Shown piece by piece: positions 52,435 through 61,629 of a stretch of 64,000 nucleotides of DNA. The notes under the pieces were generated by a model. The model saw only the letters and a program-made list of their open reading frames with translations. It was not told the DNA's origin and searched no databases. Source of the stretch: Phosphoribacter sp037046615. GTDB taxonomy: Bacteria > Actinomycetota > Actinomycetes > Actinomycetales > Dermatophilaceae. The stretch is from positions 1 to 64,000 of the forward strand of contig JBAOHD010000021.1 of NCBI GenBank assembly GCA_037046615.1, given 5' to 3'. A program made the translations under genes and the position numbers. The number at the start of each line of letters is the position of its first letter. Positions within the stretch are counted from its first letter, which is position 1.

Positions 52435-53772
52435 TCACGCCCGTGAATTTCGACCCGCGAGCATCCGGTCGATGGCGGCCTCGAGCAGGCCTGGGACGCG
52501 CTCGCGAAGGTCGTAGTGGGCCCGGACCATCGGTTTGCTCACCGTGAGCACGCGGGTGAGGTCGATCGGAGTGCCACTGACGATCGCGTCGGCATCGACC
52601 GCTTCGAGGGTTGCCTGGAGGTCGTGGACCTGTGCGGCCGAGTAGCCCATCGCCGGCAAGATGCCACGCGCGTTGGGGTACTTCGCGTACGTCTCGACGA
52701 GCGAACCGACCGCGTCACCACTCGGGTCGACAATCGCGGCGACCCCAGAGCCCCGCGCCGCGACGACGCCGGCCCCAAAGGTCATCGAGCCGTGGGTGAG
52801 CGTCGGTCCGTCCTCGACGACGACGACCCGTTTGCCGGCGATGAGTTCGGGGTGCTCGACGGTGACCGGGCTGTCGCATCGGATGATCTCCGCCCGCGGG
52901 TTGAGGCGACGGACAGCGGTCTCGACTCGCTCGATGTTTTCCGGCAGCGCCTCGTCGCATTTGTTGACGATGACGAGATCGGCCATGCGGGCGTTGGTCT
53001 CGCCCGGGTGGTAACGGCTCTCGTCACCCGGGCGCAGCGGGTCGACGAGCACGATGTGCAGGTCGGGTCGATAGAACGGCAGATCGTTGTTGCCGCCGTC
53101 CCAGATGATGACGTCGGCCTCCTGCTCGGCCGCCCGGAGGATCTGCTCGTAGTCGACGCCGGCGTAGACGACAACTCCGGCGTCGATGTGCGGTTCGTAT
53201 TCCTCGCGCTCCTCGATCGTGCAGTTGTAGGTGTCGAGGTCGGCGTAGGTGGCGAACCGCTCGCACGCCTGTGCTTCCAGATCGCCGTAAGGCATCGGGT
53301 GACGGACCGCGACAACCCGTAATCCCTTGTCGCGCAACATCCGTGCCAGATAGCGAGTGGTCTGACTCTTCCCGACGCCGGTGCGCACCGCCGTGACTGC
53401 GATGACAGGTTTGACCGATGTCAGCATCGTCGTGCGCCCGCTGTGGAGCAGGAAATCCGCTCCGGCAGCGAGACATTCGGCAGCAAGGTGCATGACCCGC
53501 TCATTGGCGACATCGGAGTAGGCGAAGACCGCGAGGTCGACGTGTTCCCGCTCGATGAGGCTCACGATGTCGGCCTCGCTGATGATCGGGATGCCGTCGG
53601 GATAGAGCGGTCCGGCCAGAGACGCGGGATAACGACGGTCATCGATGTCGGGGATCTGCGTCGCGGTGAAGGCGACGACGCGGTATGCCGGATCGTTACG
53701 GAAGACGACGTTGACGTTGTGGAAGTCACGTCCTGCGGCACCGAGGACGACGACCTTGCGGGGCTGCTCCAT
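52435..53772 (-). CDS. Cyclic 2,3-diphosphoglycerate synthetase-like P-loop protein
   Basis: This intact 445-residue protein matches bacterial homologues of archaeal cyclic 2,3-diphosphoglycerate synthetase. The N-terminal domain begins KVVVLGAAGRDFHNVNVVF, followed by a P-loop ATPase core with VIAVTAVRTGVGKSQTTRYL, DADVIIWDGGNNDLPFYRPD-like text (IIWDGGNNDLPFY) and LVIVNKCDEALPENIERVET. The C-terminal region (PMVRAHYDLRERVPGLLEAA) is conserved. In archaea the product is a thermoprotectant; in mesophilic bacteria the real substrate is not settled. Its place in one run with argF and a GNAT suggests a link to carbamoyl-phosphate or phosphoryl metabolism. Confidence 0.75.
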   Translation of the reverse strand: MEQPRKVVVLGAAGRDFHNVNVVFRNDPAYRVVAFTATQIPDIDDRRYPASLAGPLYPDGIPIISEADIVSLIEREHVDLAVFAYSDVANERVMHLAAECLAAGADFLLHSGRTTMLTSVKPVIAVTAVRTGVGKSQTTRYLARMLRDKGLRVVAVRHPMPYGDLEAQACERFATYADLDTYNCTIEEREEYEPHIDAGVVVYAGVDYEQILRAAEQEADVIIWDGGNNDLPFYRPDLHIVLVDPLRPGDESRYHPGETNARMADLVIVNKCDEALPENIERVETAVRRLNPRAEIIRCDSPVTVEHPELIAGKRVVVVEDGPTLTHGSMTFGAGVVAARGSGVAAIVDPSGDAVGSLVETYAKYPNARGILPAMGYSAAQVHDLQATLEAVDADAIVSGTPIDLTRVLTVSKPMVRAHYDLRERVPGLLEAAIDRMLAGRNSRA

Positions 53773-53842
53773 GCTCAGGCTCCTGGGCTGGGTCGGCCGC
53801 CGGGTGCGGGACCCGCCTCCTCCACTCTACGAACCCGGCTCG

Positions 53843-55363
53843 TCAGCCCCGGGACCTTGGGCCCGGCTGCGACCCTTTGGGCTCCTCCCATGCGCTCTCG
53901 TCGAAGGTCGGTTCCCCGCCGCGGTCTTCCGCGGGGACGGTATGCCGTGCCTCCCGCGCGGCGGCCAACTCCAGCGTGAGCTGGGCGCACGCCGCGCGGG
54001 TGAGGCGATAACGGCGCGCCACGGCATACCCGATGGTCATAAGGATGGCGACCCAGCCGAAAAGGGACAGACGGATCGCGAGGAGGGCCGACTCGGGCTG
54101 CGTGGCCGCGGCATACGAGCCGTGAGGTCGGTGGTAGCCGGTGAGGCTCAGGGTCTCGCCGAGGATCCAGATCGCGAGCGCCGAGGCGAGGGCGCGGACG
54201 AAGACGAGCAGGCCACTGAAGGAGCCGGCGTTGCGTTCTCCCTGCTTGAGCTCACCCGCGTCGACGACGTCGGGAAACATGATCCACGTCATCGTCTGCG
54301 AGCCCGCGAGACCGGCCGCGACGAAGACGGCGAGGAGGTAGACGCCGATTGCGGGGCCGTCGCTGGGATAGAAGGCGACTCCACCGACCGCCATGATGCC
54401 CAGGGGGATGAGCCGGCGGTAGATGACCGGCTTGTCGACGCGTTGGACCAGTCGCCCGACGACGACGAAGGTCACGAGGATGATGACGAAGAAGATCGCG
54501 AAAAACACCGTGGTGTTGACGCCGCGGACGACGTAGATCGCGTAGTAGATGATCAGCGCGGTGACGATGTCGAGCGTGAGTGCGGGGCACAGGTAGAGCG
54601 CCGTGAGTTGGCGGAACTCTCTGACGCGCAGCGGGGAGATCATCGCTCGCCATGACATGTGGGCCTGAGCCGGCACCGGCGCCCGCTCGTGGACGCGGAC
54701 CGCGACGGCAATCAACGGCAGGGCAAAGAGCGTGCCGAGCCCGAAGACGAGGACGTAGTAGAGGGTCATGACCCCGACATGGCCGTCCTTGTAGCCATTG
54801 AGCAGGGCCGACATGAGCAGGGTGCAGCCGACGCCGGAGATCGCCGCGACGGCCAGGCGCATGACGTTGACGGTGTTGCGTTCGTCGGGGTCGGTGCTGA
54901 CCTCCGCGCTCAACGAGGCGAACGGGACCAGGACGATGCTGGCGATGGTCGTGTAGACGAGATGGCCACCGATGACGAAGGCCACCTTGGCTGGCTCGCT
55001 CGTCCAACTCCCGATCGGCGCCCAGAGGAGGGCTTGGCCGAGGGGAAGGAAGAGAGCACCGGCGAAGATCCACGGTCGCCGTCGACCCCAACGGGACCGG
55101 GTGTTGTCACTCCACACGCCGAAGATCGGGTGGTTGACGGCGTCCCAGACCTTGGAGACGACGATGGTGGCGCCGGCGACGCCGGGCGGCAGGCCGATGA
55201 TGTCGGTGAGGTAGAACAGGTAGAGGACGGCGATCGTCGCAGCCGAGCCGCCACCGAAGGTGTCCCCGCCGGCGAAGACGAGCCGCTCGTGCCAGGGCAT
55301 CTGCCCGGGGGGCGGTGTGGTGGCACCTGCGCCGGACACGCTCGGAGCGGCGCCGCTGGACAT
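53843..55363 (-). CDS. GPH-family sugar:cation symporter (MelB-like)
   Basis: This intact 506-residue protein has twelve helices. ERLVFAGGDTFGGGSAATIA is the start of helix one, AVNHPIFGVWSDNTRSRWGR with its double Arg-Trp-Gly-Arg motif between helices two and three is the hallmark, and SWRAMISPLRVREFRQLTAL is the middle loop. It takes up a glycoside or sugar acid with H+ or Na+. ATG 55363 behind GAAGGAG is chosen. A Glu-rich tail ends the protein. Confidence 0.88.
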   Translation of the reverse strand: MSSGAAPSVSGAGATTPPPGQMPWHERLVFAGGDTFGGGSAATIAVLYLFYLTDIIGLPPGVAGATIVVSKVWDAVNHPIFGVWSDNTRSRWGRRRPWIFAGALFLPLGQALLWAPIGSWTSEPAKVAFVIGGHLVYTTIASIVLVPFASLSAEVSTDPDERNTVNVMRLAVAAISGVGCTLLMSALLNGYKDGHVGVMTLYYVLVFGLGTLFALPLIAVAVRVHERAPVPAQAHMSWRAMISPLRVREFRQLTALYLCPALTLDIVTALIIYYAIYVVRGVNTTVFFAIFFVIILVTFVVVGRLVQRVDKPVIYRRLIPLGIMAVGGVAFYPSDGPAIGVYLLAVFVAAGLAGSQTMTWIMFPDVVDAGELKQGERNAGSFSGLLVFVRALASALAIWILGETLSLTGYHRPHGSYAAATQPESALLAIRLSLFGWVAILMTIGYAVARRYRLTRAACAQLTLELAAAREARHTVPAEDRGGEPTFDESAWEEPKGSQPGPRSRG

Positions 55364-55510
55364 GCGCGCTCCTTCGCTCGATGGCACAACCCGCACAGTC
55401 TGGCATCCACCTGGTCTGACCACTGACTCGTGGCGCGCCCAGCTCGAATGTTTCGCCAGACGATGGGATCCTGATCGAGAGCTGTGATTTTGCTGTGACG
55501 TTGGACCAGG

Positions 55511-56869
55511 ATGTTGGTGATCATGGAACTTGGGGAAAAGGTGGCTAGCGCGCCCGCCGTCGCACAGCGATCGGGCAGGCATCGGGTGCGCCGCGGGGCC
55601 GCCGCGACCGGCATACCTCTTGCTTTTGTCGCTGTGGTCGCTCTTGCTGCCTGCACCGGCGGCGCGAGCACGCCCGAGCCCAGCCGTGCCGGTGCGATGT
55701 CGACTCCGGCGCCCTCCGCGTCCCCAAACACGGCCTCAGCGCCGTCGACCACGACAGTCCCGCCTGCCGGGACCCCGTCGGCGAGCGCAACCCCCAGACC
55801 GTCTGGGCCAGTGCGGCTCATCGGGGACGGGAGCACCGCCGACACCGGCCCGCAGCCCAACCAACCACCCGCACCCACGAAGCTGAAGCCGGGCGAGCGC
55901 CCGCCGCAGTTCGTCGTCGTGTCGTGGGACGGTGCCGGTGAGGGGCAGTCGAAGCTCTTCACCCGCTGGCGGGCTTTTGCGAGTGCGAAGAAGATCCCGA
56001 TGACGTTCTTCCTCACCGGGCTCTACGTGCTGCCTTCCTCGCACCGGATGGACTACACCCCACCGGGCCGGGCGGCCGGGGCGTCGGACATCCCGTGGTT
56101 CCCGGACAGCGCGGTGCGCGCGACGATCGAGAATGTCCGCGCGGCGTGGCTCGAGGGGCACGAGATCGGCACCCATTTCAACGGACACTTCTGTGGTCCC
56201 AAGGGTGGCTCCTCGTGGACTCCGGCCCAATGGGACCAGGAGATCGCGCTCGCCAAGCGTTTCGTGACGACGTGGAAGACGTCGACGGGGCTCGATCTGC
56301 CGCCCTTCCCCTTCGACTACGAGAAGGAACTCGTGGGGGCGCGCACCCCGTGCTTGGAGGGGCAGGCGGGGCTCGTCAAGGCAGCGGCGGTGAAGTCGTG
56401 GCGATACGACACGTCGGGGACGGGCACCCAGATCTGGCCGCGCAAGCTCGCCGGTTCGCACCTGTGGAACATCCCGCTGCAGAGCATCCCGCTCGCCGGT
56501 CGCGAAGTCCTGTCGATGGACTACAACTTCTATGCCATCCAGTCCAAGGCGCAGAACGGCGACCCTGCCTCGTATGCCGTGTGGGAAGCCCAGGTGCGCG
56601 ACGCATACCTTGCTGGGTTCCGACGGGCCTATGAGGGCAATCGGGCGCCCCTGATCATCGGCTACCACTTCGAGGGGTGGAACGGCGGGATCTACATGAA
56701 CGGGCTGGAGAAGGCGCTGACCGAGATCTCGGGCAAGGCCGAGGTGCGCTTCGTGACCTTCAAGCAGCTGTGCGACTGGCTCGACGCGCAGGATCCTGGG
56801 GTGCTCGCAGCGCTGCAGAAGCTACCGGTCGGGAAGGCGCCTGCCGGCGGGTGGAGCAAGAGCAGCTGA
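55511..56869 (+). CDS. Polysaccharide-deacetylase-like lipoprotein
   Basis: This intact 452-residue protein has a signal with lipobox VVALAACTG (Cys about residue 48), a Ser/Pro/Thr linker and a NodB-like domain: QFVVVSWDGAGEGQS replaces the usual TFDDG, IPMTFFLTGLYVLPSS, the metal His pair in EGHEIGTHFNGHFCG, and IIGYHFEGWNGGIYMNG near the end. With a single Asp at the first motif, activity is uncertain, though His ligands persist. It would modify cell-wall or capsule sugars. A start downstream at ATG 55523 is possible. It is divergent from the sugar symporter. Confidence 0.82.
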   Translation: MLVIMELGEKVASAPAVAQRSGRHRVRRGAAATGIPLAFVAVVALAACTGGASTPEPSRAGAMSTPAPSASPNTASAPSTTTVPPAGTPSASATPRPSGPVRLIGDGSTADTGPQPNQPPAPTKLKPGERPPQFVVVSWDGAGEGQSKLFTRWRAFASAKKIPMTFFLTGLYVLPSSHRMDYTPPGRAAGASDIPWFPDSAVRATIENVRAAWLEGHEIGTHFNGHFCGPKGGSSWTPAQWDQEIALAKRFVTTWKTSTGLDLPPFPFDYEKELVGARTPCLEGQAGLVKAAAVKSWRYDTSGTGTQIWPRKLAGSHLWNIPLQSIPLAGREVLSMDYNFYAIQSKAQNGDPASYAVWEAQVRDAYLAGFRRAYEGNRAPLIIGYHFEGWNGGIYMNGLEKALTEISGKAEVRFVTFKQLCDWLDAQDPGVLAALQKLPVGKAPAGGWSKSS

Positions 56870-57058
56870 CGCCCGAGCGCTCAGATCCGCCCAAGTGCCG
56901 TGTAGGACTACGACGGTTCCGGGAACGCCATAGCGCCTGCGCGCTAGGGCCCCAGCGAGGTGAGCGCCACAACCCCTGATTGAACCTGAACTCGACCGAG
57001 TTCCGATTTGAGTTCCGTGCGTTGTGACTATTGGCCCGGCGCTCGACGGGATTGGTCG

Positions 57059-57415
57059 TCAGACGTCGAGCAAGAGGGCCAGCGTCTCGCGCAGCTCGCC
57101 GAGGGCGACCGGGCCAACGTTGCCCATCCGGGCACTGATCCGGGTGACTGCCACCGACCGCACGTGCTGACACTGCGCCGACGACACGGCAACGAGTCCG
57201 TTCGCTGGGTCAGGTTCAATGACGAGCTCTGATCCACTGTCGCGGATCGCTCGCGTCAACGGCACGACCTGGACAACGTTCGGGCTACCTCGAAGCACTT
57301 GGGCGGCAGTCACCACCACCGCTGGCCGTTGTAGCCCAGCGTCACTGCCCGCAGGCGCCCCCAAGTCCAGCTGGACGACGTCACCCGGCGTCAGCATTGA
57401 GCCAAGCCGTCTCAT
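57059..57415 (-). CDS. MazF/PemK-type toxin endoribonuclease
   Basis: This 118-residue protein has MLTPGDVVQLDLGAPAGSDA followed by LQRPAVVVTAAQVL and VVQVVPLTRAIRDSGSELVI, the SH3-like barrel of MazF, and ISARMGNVGPVALGELRETL. It cleaves mRNA when free. ATG 57415 or the internal ATG 57397 may start it; both overlap or abut the antitoxin stop at 57381, so translation is coupled. Confidence 0.88.
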   Translation of the reverse strand: MRRLGSMLTPGDVVQLDLGAPAGSDAGLQRPAVVVTAAQVLRGSPNVVQVVPLTRAIRDSGSELVIEPDPANGLVAVSSAQCQHVRSVAVTRISARMGNVGPVALGELRETLALLLDV

Positions 57416-57578
57416 CGTCCGTCAGCGGGATCGCCAAGTCGCGTCCCATCACGTCTTGGCGGAGCACCCGAAGGGCACGTGCAACGGTTTGGTCGATCGT
57501 CTCGTGACGTTGGGCTGCTAGCTTCGCCACGCGCGCGTGCGTCTCACGGGTCACGCGAATCGTTGTCGTCTCAGCCAT
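57381..57578 (-). CDS. Ribbon-helix-helix antitoxin
   Basis: This 65-residue protein starts MAETTTIRVTRETHARVAKL, a beta-strand and helix typical of MetJ/Arc antitoxins, with a C-terminal toxin-binding tail LTDDETAWLNADAG. It lies directly upstream of the toxin and overlaps its start. It presumably represses its own promoter. Confidence 0.85.
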   Translation of the reverse strand: MAETTTIRVTRETHARVAKLAAQRHETIDQTVARALRVLRQDVMGRDLAIPLTDDETAWLNADAG

Positions 57579-57751
57579 ACCTGCAGTCTACATATGCGTT
57601 GACTGATCGATCTACCGCCGGACCGATCCGCCTGGATTTCCCCTGCACGCTGGGGCGGCAACCCCACATGAAGACGACACCGACACGTTGACTCTGAAAT
57701 CGTCATCCCGTCTGCTGCCGACGGCAGGGATAAAGCGCTGGGCCGTGAGCC

Positions 57752-58837
57752 TCACACGTTGAAGCGGAATTCGACCACGTCGCCGTCGGCCATGACGTAG
57801 TCCTTCCCTTCCATGCGCACCTTGCCGGCCGCCCGCGCAGCGGCCATCGACCCAGCCGCGTCGAGGTCGGCGAAAGACACGACCTCAGCCTTGATGAACC
57901 CGCGCTGGAAGTCGCTGTGGATGACCCCCGCCGCCTGCGGGGCGGTCCACCCCTGCCGGATCGTCCACGCGCGCGACTCTTTCGGCCCGGCCGTCAGATA
58001 GGTCTGCAGGCCGAGCGTGTGGAAGCCGACATGCGCGAGCTGGTCGAGACCCGGCTCGGACACCCCGACCGATTCCAGCAGCTCCCGCGCCTCGGCGGCG
58101 TCGAGCTCGGACAGGTCCGCCTCGAGTTTGGCGCTGAGGAAGACACAGTCGGCGGGTGCCACGCTCGCCCGCAGCCGACTCTGCAACGCCTCGTCGGTGA
58201 GCTGGTCCTCGTCGAGGTTAAAGACGTAGATGAACGGCTTGGTCGTCAGCAGTTGCAGTCCGCGCGCCTCGGCGAGGTCGACACCGTATGCCGCGTGGGC
58301 GGCATACAGGGTCTCTCCGGCTTCCAAACACCGTTGTGCCGCAACGGCATTCTCGTATGCCGCCCGCTTTTCCTTAGCGATCCGGGCTTCCTTCTCAAGC
58401 CGGGGCACTGCCTTCTCAAGGGTCTGGAGGTCGGCGAGGATCAACTCGGTGTTGATCGTCTCGATGTCGCCTTCGGGGCTGATCTTGCCGTCGACGTGGA
58501 CGACGTCGTCGTCGGCAAAGACGCGGACGACCTGGCACATCGCGTCAGCCTCGCGGATGTTTGCGAGGAACTTGTTGCCGAGCCCCTCCCCTTCCGAGGC
58601 GCCGCGGACGATGCCGGCGATGTCGACGAAAGACACCGTGGCCGGCAGGATTCGCTCTGACCCGAAGACCTCGGCGAGCCGGGCGAGGCGCGGGTCGGGC
58701 AGCGGCACGACGCCGACATTGGGCTCGATGGTCGCGAACGGATAGTTGGCCGCGAGGACGTTGTTGTTGGTCAGCGCGTTGAACAGCGTTGACTTGCCGA
58801 CGTTGGGGAGCCCGACGATCCCGATAGTGAGTGCCAC
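57752..58837 (-). CDS. ychF: Redox-regulated ATPase YchF (OLA1)
   Basis: This intact 361-residue Obg-like P-loop protein prefers ATP. G1 GIVGLPNVGKSTLFNALTNN, G3 FVDIAGIVRGASEGEGLGNK, the coiled coil VPRLEKEARIAKEKRAAYEN, and the C-terminal TGS-like end GKVRMEGKDYVMADGDVVEF are complete. The G4 motif is FNLDEDQ where NKxD would give GTP specificity. It binds ribosomes in known members. Confidence 0.95.
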   Translation of the reverse strand: MALTIGIVGLPNVGKSTLFNALTNNNVLAANYPFATIEPNVGVVPLPDPRLARLAEVFGSERILPATVSFVDIAGIVRGASEGEGLGNKFLANIREADAMCQVVRVFADDDVVHVDGKISPEGDIETINTELILADLQTLEKAVPRLEKEARIAKEKRAAYENAVAAQRCLEAGETLYAAHAAYGVDLAEARGLQLLTTKPFIYVFNLDEDQLTDEALQSRLRASVAPADCVFLSAKLEADLSELDAAEARELLESVGVSEPGLDQLAHVGFHTLGLQTYLTAGPKESRAWTIRQGWTAPQAAGVIHSDFQRGFIKAEVVSFADLDAAGSMAAARAAGKVRMEGKDYVMADGDVVEFRFNV

Positions 58838-58849
58838 AAGAGCAAGAGT

Positions 58850-59707
58850 CTAACTGCGCTGCGGGACCCGCCATCCGCACAGCTGCCGGGATTGACCCAC
58901 CAGGCGCCCGGCCGAGTCCCAGACGCGCGCATCCTCCTCCATGAGCCCGCCGACGACGGTTTCCGTGCGGAGTTCCACCTGGAGCCAGCCCGGAGCGGGG
59001 TGCGCGCGCAGGTGGGCAGAGAACTCCAAGGTCGGCGTCCACCCGAAGAGGCCGAGGTCGAAAGCCACCGGCGGCATGGCGTCGAGTGCCCAGAGCACCG
59101 CGAGGACGTCGGGTTCGCGGCCATCGGAAAACCTCACCCAACCGTCGAGTCGGCCCGCCCCAGAGGGTTGCCCCTGCGCCCAGCCAGCCGTCTGCGGCGT
59201 GAGCCGGATGTCCATCCGGTCCAGCAGCGTCGAATGCGCGAGGAAGTCGATCGCCCCCTCGCTGCCGACGCACTCGTCGGGCGGGGTGATGATCGGCGCA
59301 GCAGCACTGCGCAACACGGGCTGGGTGCGCTTGCCCAGGTCCCCGAAGACCGCGACCGCTCGCATCCGCTCGACACACGCGCCCTGGCTGGAGCCGTCGC
59401 TGCTGCCCTCGAGCTGGAGCATCCGCACCTGGGCCTGCGACAGCGACGCCCCGGCCCGCAATACCTCGCTGCGCAGCACGACGTCCCCGGGCACCGAGGC
59501 AGTCGGGAAGACCGCGCTGAAGGCCACCGGATCAGGGTGAGCACCATCGGCATCGAGTTCGGCGGCCAACGCCGCCGCCCCGAGCGCCATGAGGATGCCG
59601 CCATGCACCCCGTTACCGATCCGCCAACGATCGGACAGCGCGGCATGCCTCTCCCCCGGCTCGCCGCCCGGGCGCACGGCGATCTCGGTGTCGAACTCGA
59701 AGCCCAT
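58850..59707 (-). CDS. TesB-like acyl-CoA thioesterase
   Basis: This intact 285-residue protein has two hot-dog domains. RWRIGNGVHGGILMALGAAA is the first domain helix, DPVAFSAVFPTASVPGDVVL its strand, and RMDIRLTPQTAGWAQG with DVLAVLWALDAMPPVAFDLG the second domain. It hydrolyses acyl-CoA. It lies 12 bases after ychF start on the same strand upstream, so the two may be co-transcribed. Confidence 0.82.
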   Translation of the reverse strand: MGFEFDTEIAVRPGGEPGERHAALSDRWRIGNGVHGGILMALGAAALAAELDADGAHPDPVAFSAVFPTASVPGDVVLRSEVLRAGASLSQAQVRMLQLEGSSDGSSQGACVERMRAVAVFGDLGKRTQPVLRSAAAPIITPPDECVGSEGAIDFLAHSTLLDRMDIRLTPQTAGWAQGQPSGAGRLDGWVRFSDGREPDVLAVLWALDAMPPVAFDLGLFGWTPTLEFSAHLRAHPAPGWLQVELRTETVVGGLMEEDARVWDSAGRLVGQSRQLCGWRVPQRS

Positions 59708-59833
59708 GTGCTCCTCCCTGATCAGGCTGGCGCCACGATGCGCACGTGAGCCTATAGGGGCGGGCTTCGAGGCTCGCGGGCCTTCCCGCAGCCGCAGGTC
59801 ACCGGCTGCGGGGCCTGGGTCTTGCCTTCATTA

Positions 59834-60943
59834 TCAGCGATCCTTGAGGGCGGCCAGGGGCGAAACGAAGGCAGTCGCCGCAAAGGCGAGGGCGACGCAA
59901 CCCAGGACGATGGCCATCACGATGCCAGCGCAGCGAAGCACGAGCGGCGCGGCGATCGCGAGGGTCACGCCGGTCGAAGCGGCATACAGGAGGGCCAAGG
60001 CCGAGCCAAGGAGGGTAGCGCTGCCAAACACAAGACCCGCCTGCGTGGCGTGCATGAGTGCGCGAATACCGAGGCTTGCCCCGAGTGCCGCGTAGAGCGC
60101 ATCCTGACCGCGCCTCAACCAGGTCACCACAGCCCAGAGCAGGCCGCAGAGGAGAGAGGTGAGATACGCAAGGACAGCGCTGCCACGGAGGTGATAGTCC
60201 CGGACCGGGTCGACGACGAATGCCGATCGAGCGAGCCGGTCGGCCACCAGCACAGGGGTGTCTGCGCTGGTAGCCACCAGCGCTGGCAGGGCCGAGCGCA
60301 GCGGCTCGAAGGAATCCGCTCCCAAGCGGGCGATACAGGTCTGGGCCTTTCCAACTGCCGGTGAGGGAAGGAGCACTCCGAAGCCATATTCCGGACCGAG
60401 GGCGGCGAGATCGGACCGCCCCGAGACAGGCAAGGGCCCCTCAGGAAGAGGCGCGTCAGCGCTGGAGTCGCCGACGTCACTGTGCGGCATACGATCCACC
60501 AGCACGACCCAGCCCTGCGGGAGTTGTGCCGCAACGTCCCGGCCCACCACGACGCCTGGCGTGCGCAGCCGGGAGAAGCGCAAGTACCCGGCGCTGACCA
60601 TCGTCACGGAGAACGCGGCGTCTGGGTTGGCCGTCGTGGCGGCCAGCGAACGGCGGCGCGTGAGGGCCAAAGCCCACTCGACCCCCGCGACGTCGTTGAG
60701 CGCCTCGCATCGGGCAGCGTCCAGGTCCCCACCTGACTGGGCGGTGAGGACGACGACTCGACCCCCTTGATCGAGCCAGGCCCGCTCCTGGAGCACGAGC
60801 CGGTCCACCGCTGCGATATCGATGGCGGAAGCCAAGGCGACGCTCACGGTCGCCGCGAGCGTCAGCAGCGCGGTGAGCCAGCGGCCCGACGCCCACGCAC
60901 ACGCGGCCTCATCGATGGCCGTGCGGGCCCGCCAGCCGCTCAC
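59834..60943 (-). CDS. FtsX-like ABC transporter permease
   Basis: This 369-residue membrane protein has one helix near the start (WLTALLTLAATVSVALASAI), a large extracytoplasmic domain, then three helices (VLAYLTSLLCGLLWAVVTWL, AGLVFGSATLLGSALALLYA, IVMAIVLGCVALAFAATAFV), the MacB/FtsX layout. GTG 60943 overlaps the ATPase stop by four bases; the longer frame from 61000 has no ribosome site. It is the last gene of the five-gene export locus and shares none of its outer domain with families I know. Confidence 0.78.
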   Translation of the reverse strand: MSGWRARTAIDEAACAWASGRWLTALLTLAATVSVALASAIDIAAVDRLVLQERAWLDQGGRVVVLTAQSGGDLDAARCEALNDVAGVEWALALTRRRSLAATTANPDAAFSVTMVSAGYLRFSRLRTPGVVVGRDVAAQLPQGWVVLVDRMPHSDVGDSSADAPLPEGPLPVSGRSDLAALGPEYGFGVLLPSPAVGKAQTCIARLGADSFEPLRSALPALVATSADTPVLVADRLARSAFVVDPVRDYHLRGSAVLAYLTSLLCGLLWAVVTWLRRGQDALYAALGASLGIRALMHATQAGLVFGSATLLGSALALLYAASTGVTLAIAAPLVLRCAGIVMAIVLGCVALAFAATAFVSPLAALKDR

Positions 60944-61629
60944 GCCCCCTCCCGGTGCGCCACGACTCGGGCACTCTCGATGTGGATGATGCGATCGCAT
61001 CGCGCCGCCACGTGGGGGTCGTGCGTGGCGACGACCAGGCCGCGTCCGACAACAGCGCTCATGAACACGTCAAGGAACTCGCGTGTGGACTGGTGGTCCA
61101 GGTTGCCAGTCGGCTCGTCGGCCAAGATAAACGGACGCCGACTCACCAGCGCCCGAGCCCCGACCACCCGCTGGAGCTGGCCTCCCGACAGGATCCGCAC
61201 GGGCTCCTCGGCCCGGTCAGCCATCCCCATCATCGCCAACTCGACCGCCGCCGCTGCCATGCACTGTGTGCGGTTACGGCCGTCCGCATAGCCGCCCAGA
61301 GCCGCGTTGTCGAGGCAACTGCGGTCGGAAAGGACGTTCGCAGTTTGGAGGATCCACGTGACTACCTCGCCAGGCGATAGCGCGTTCTCAGGGCCTGTGG
61401 CGCCGGCGCCGTCCCGTAGGTCACCCTGATCGTCCGGATCACGCACCACGGCCACGTGCCCCGTTGTCGGCTTGAGAAGCCCACCCAGCAGCGCCAATAG
61501 GGTCGTCTTCCCCGAGCCGGATGGACCGGTCAACGCCACCGACTCGCCCGTGGCTAGATCCAGATCGACCCCGCGGAGCAGGGTCCGGCCGCCGATCGCC
61601 ACCGAGACACCACGCGCTACGAGACGCAT
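60940..61629 (-). CDS. MacB/LolD-type ABC transporter ATPase
   Basis: This intact 229-residue ATPase has Walker A GPSGSGKTTLLALLGGLL, signature LSGGQLQRVVGARALVSRRP, Walker B FILADEPTGNLD and switch VVATHDPHVAA. An insert of about 20 residues (DPDDQGDLRDGAGATGPE) precedes the Q-loop region. ATG 61629 lies inside the end of the fusion-protein gene (13-base overlap). With the next gene it forms a type VII ABC system, which moves substrates outside the membrane by mechanotransmission. Confidence 0.92.
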   Translation of the reverse strand: MRLVARGVSVAIGGRTLLRGVDLDLATGESVALTGPSGSGKTTLLALLGGLLKPTTGHVAVVRDPDDQGDLRDGAGATGPENALSPGEVVTWILQTANVLSDRSCLDNAALGGYADGRNRTQCMAAAAVELAMMGMADRAEEPVRILSGGQLQRVVGARALVSRRPFILADEPTGNLDHQSTREFLDVFMSAVVGRGLVVATHDPHVAARCDRIIHIESARVVAHREGA

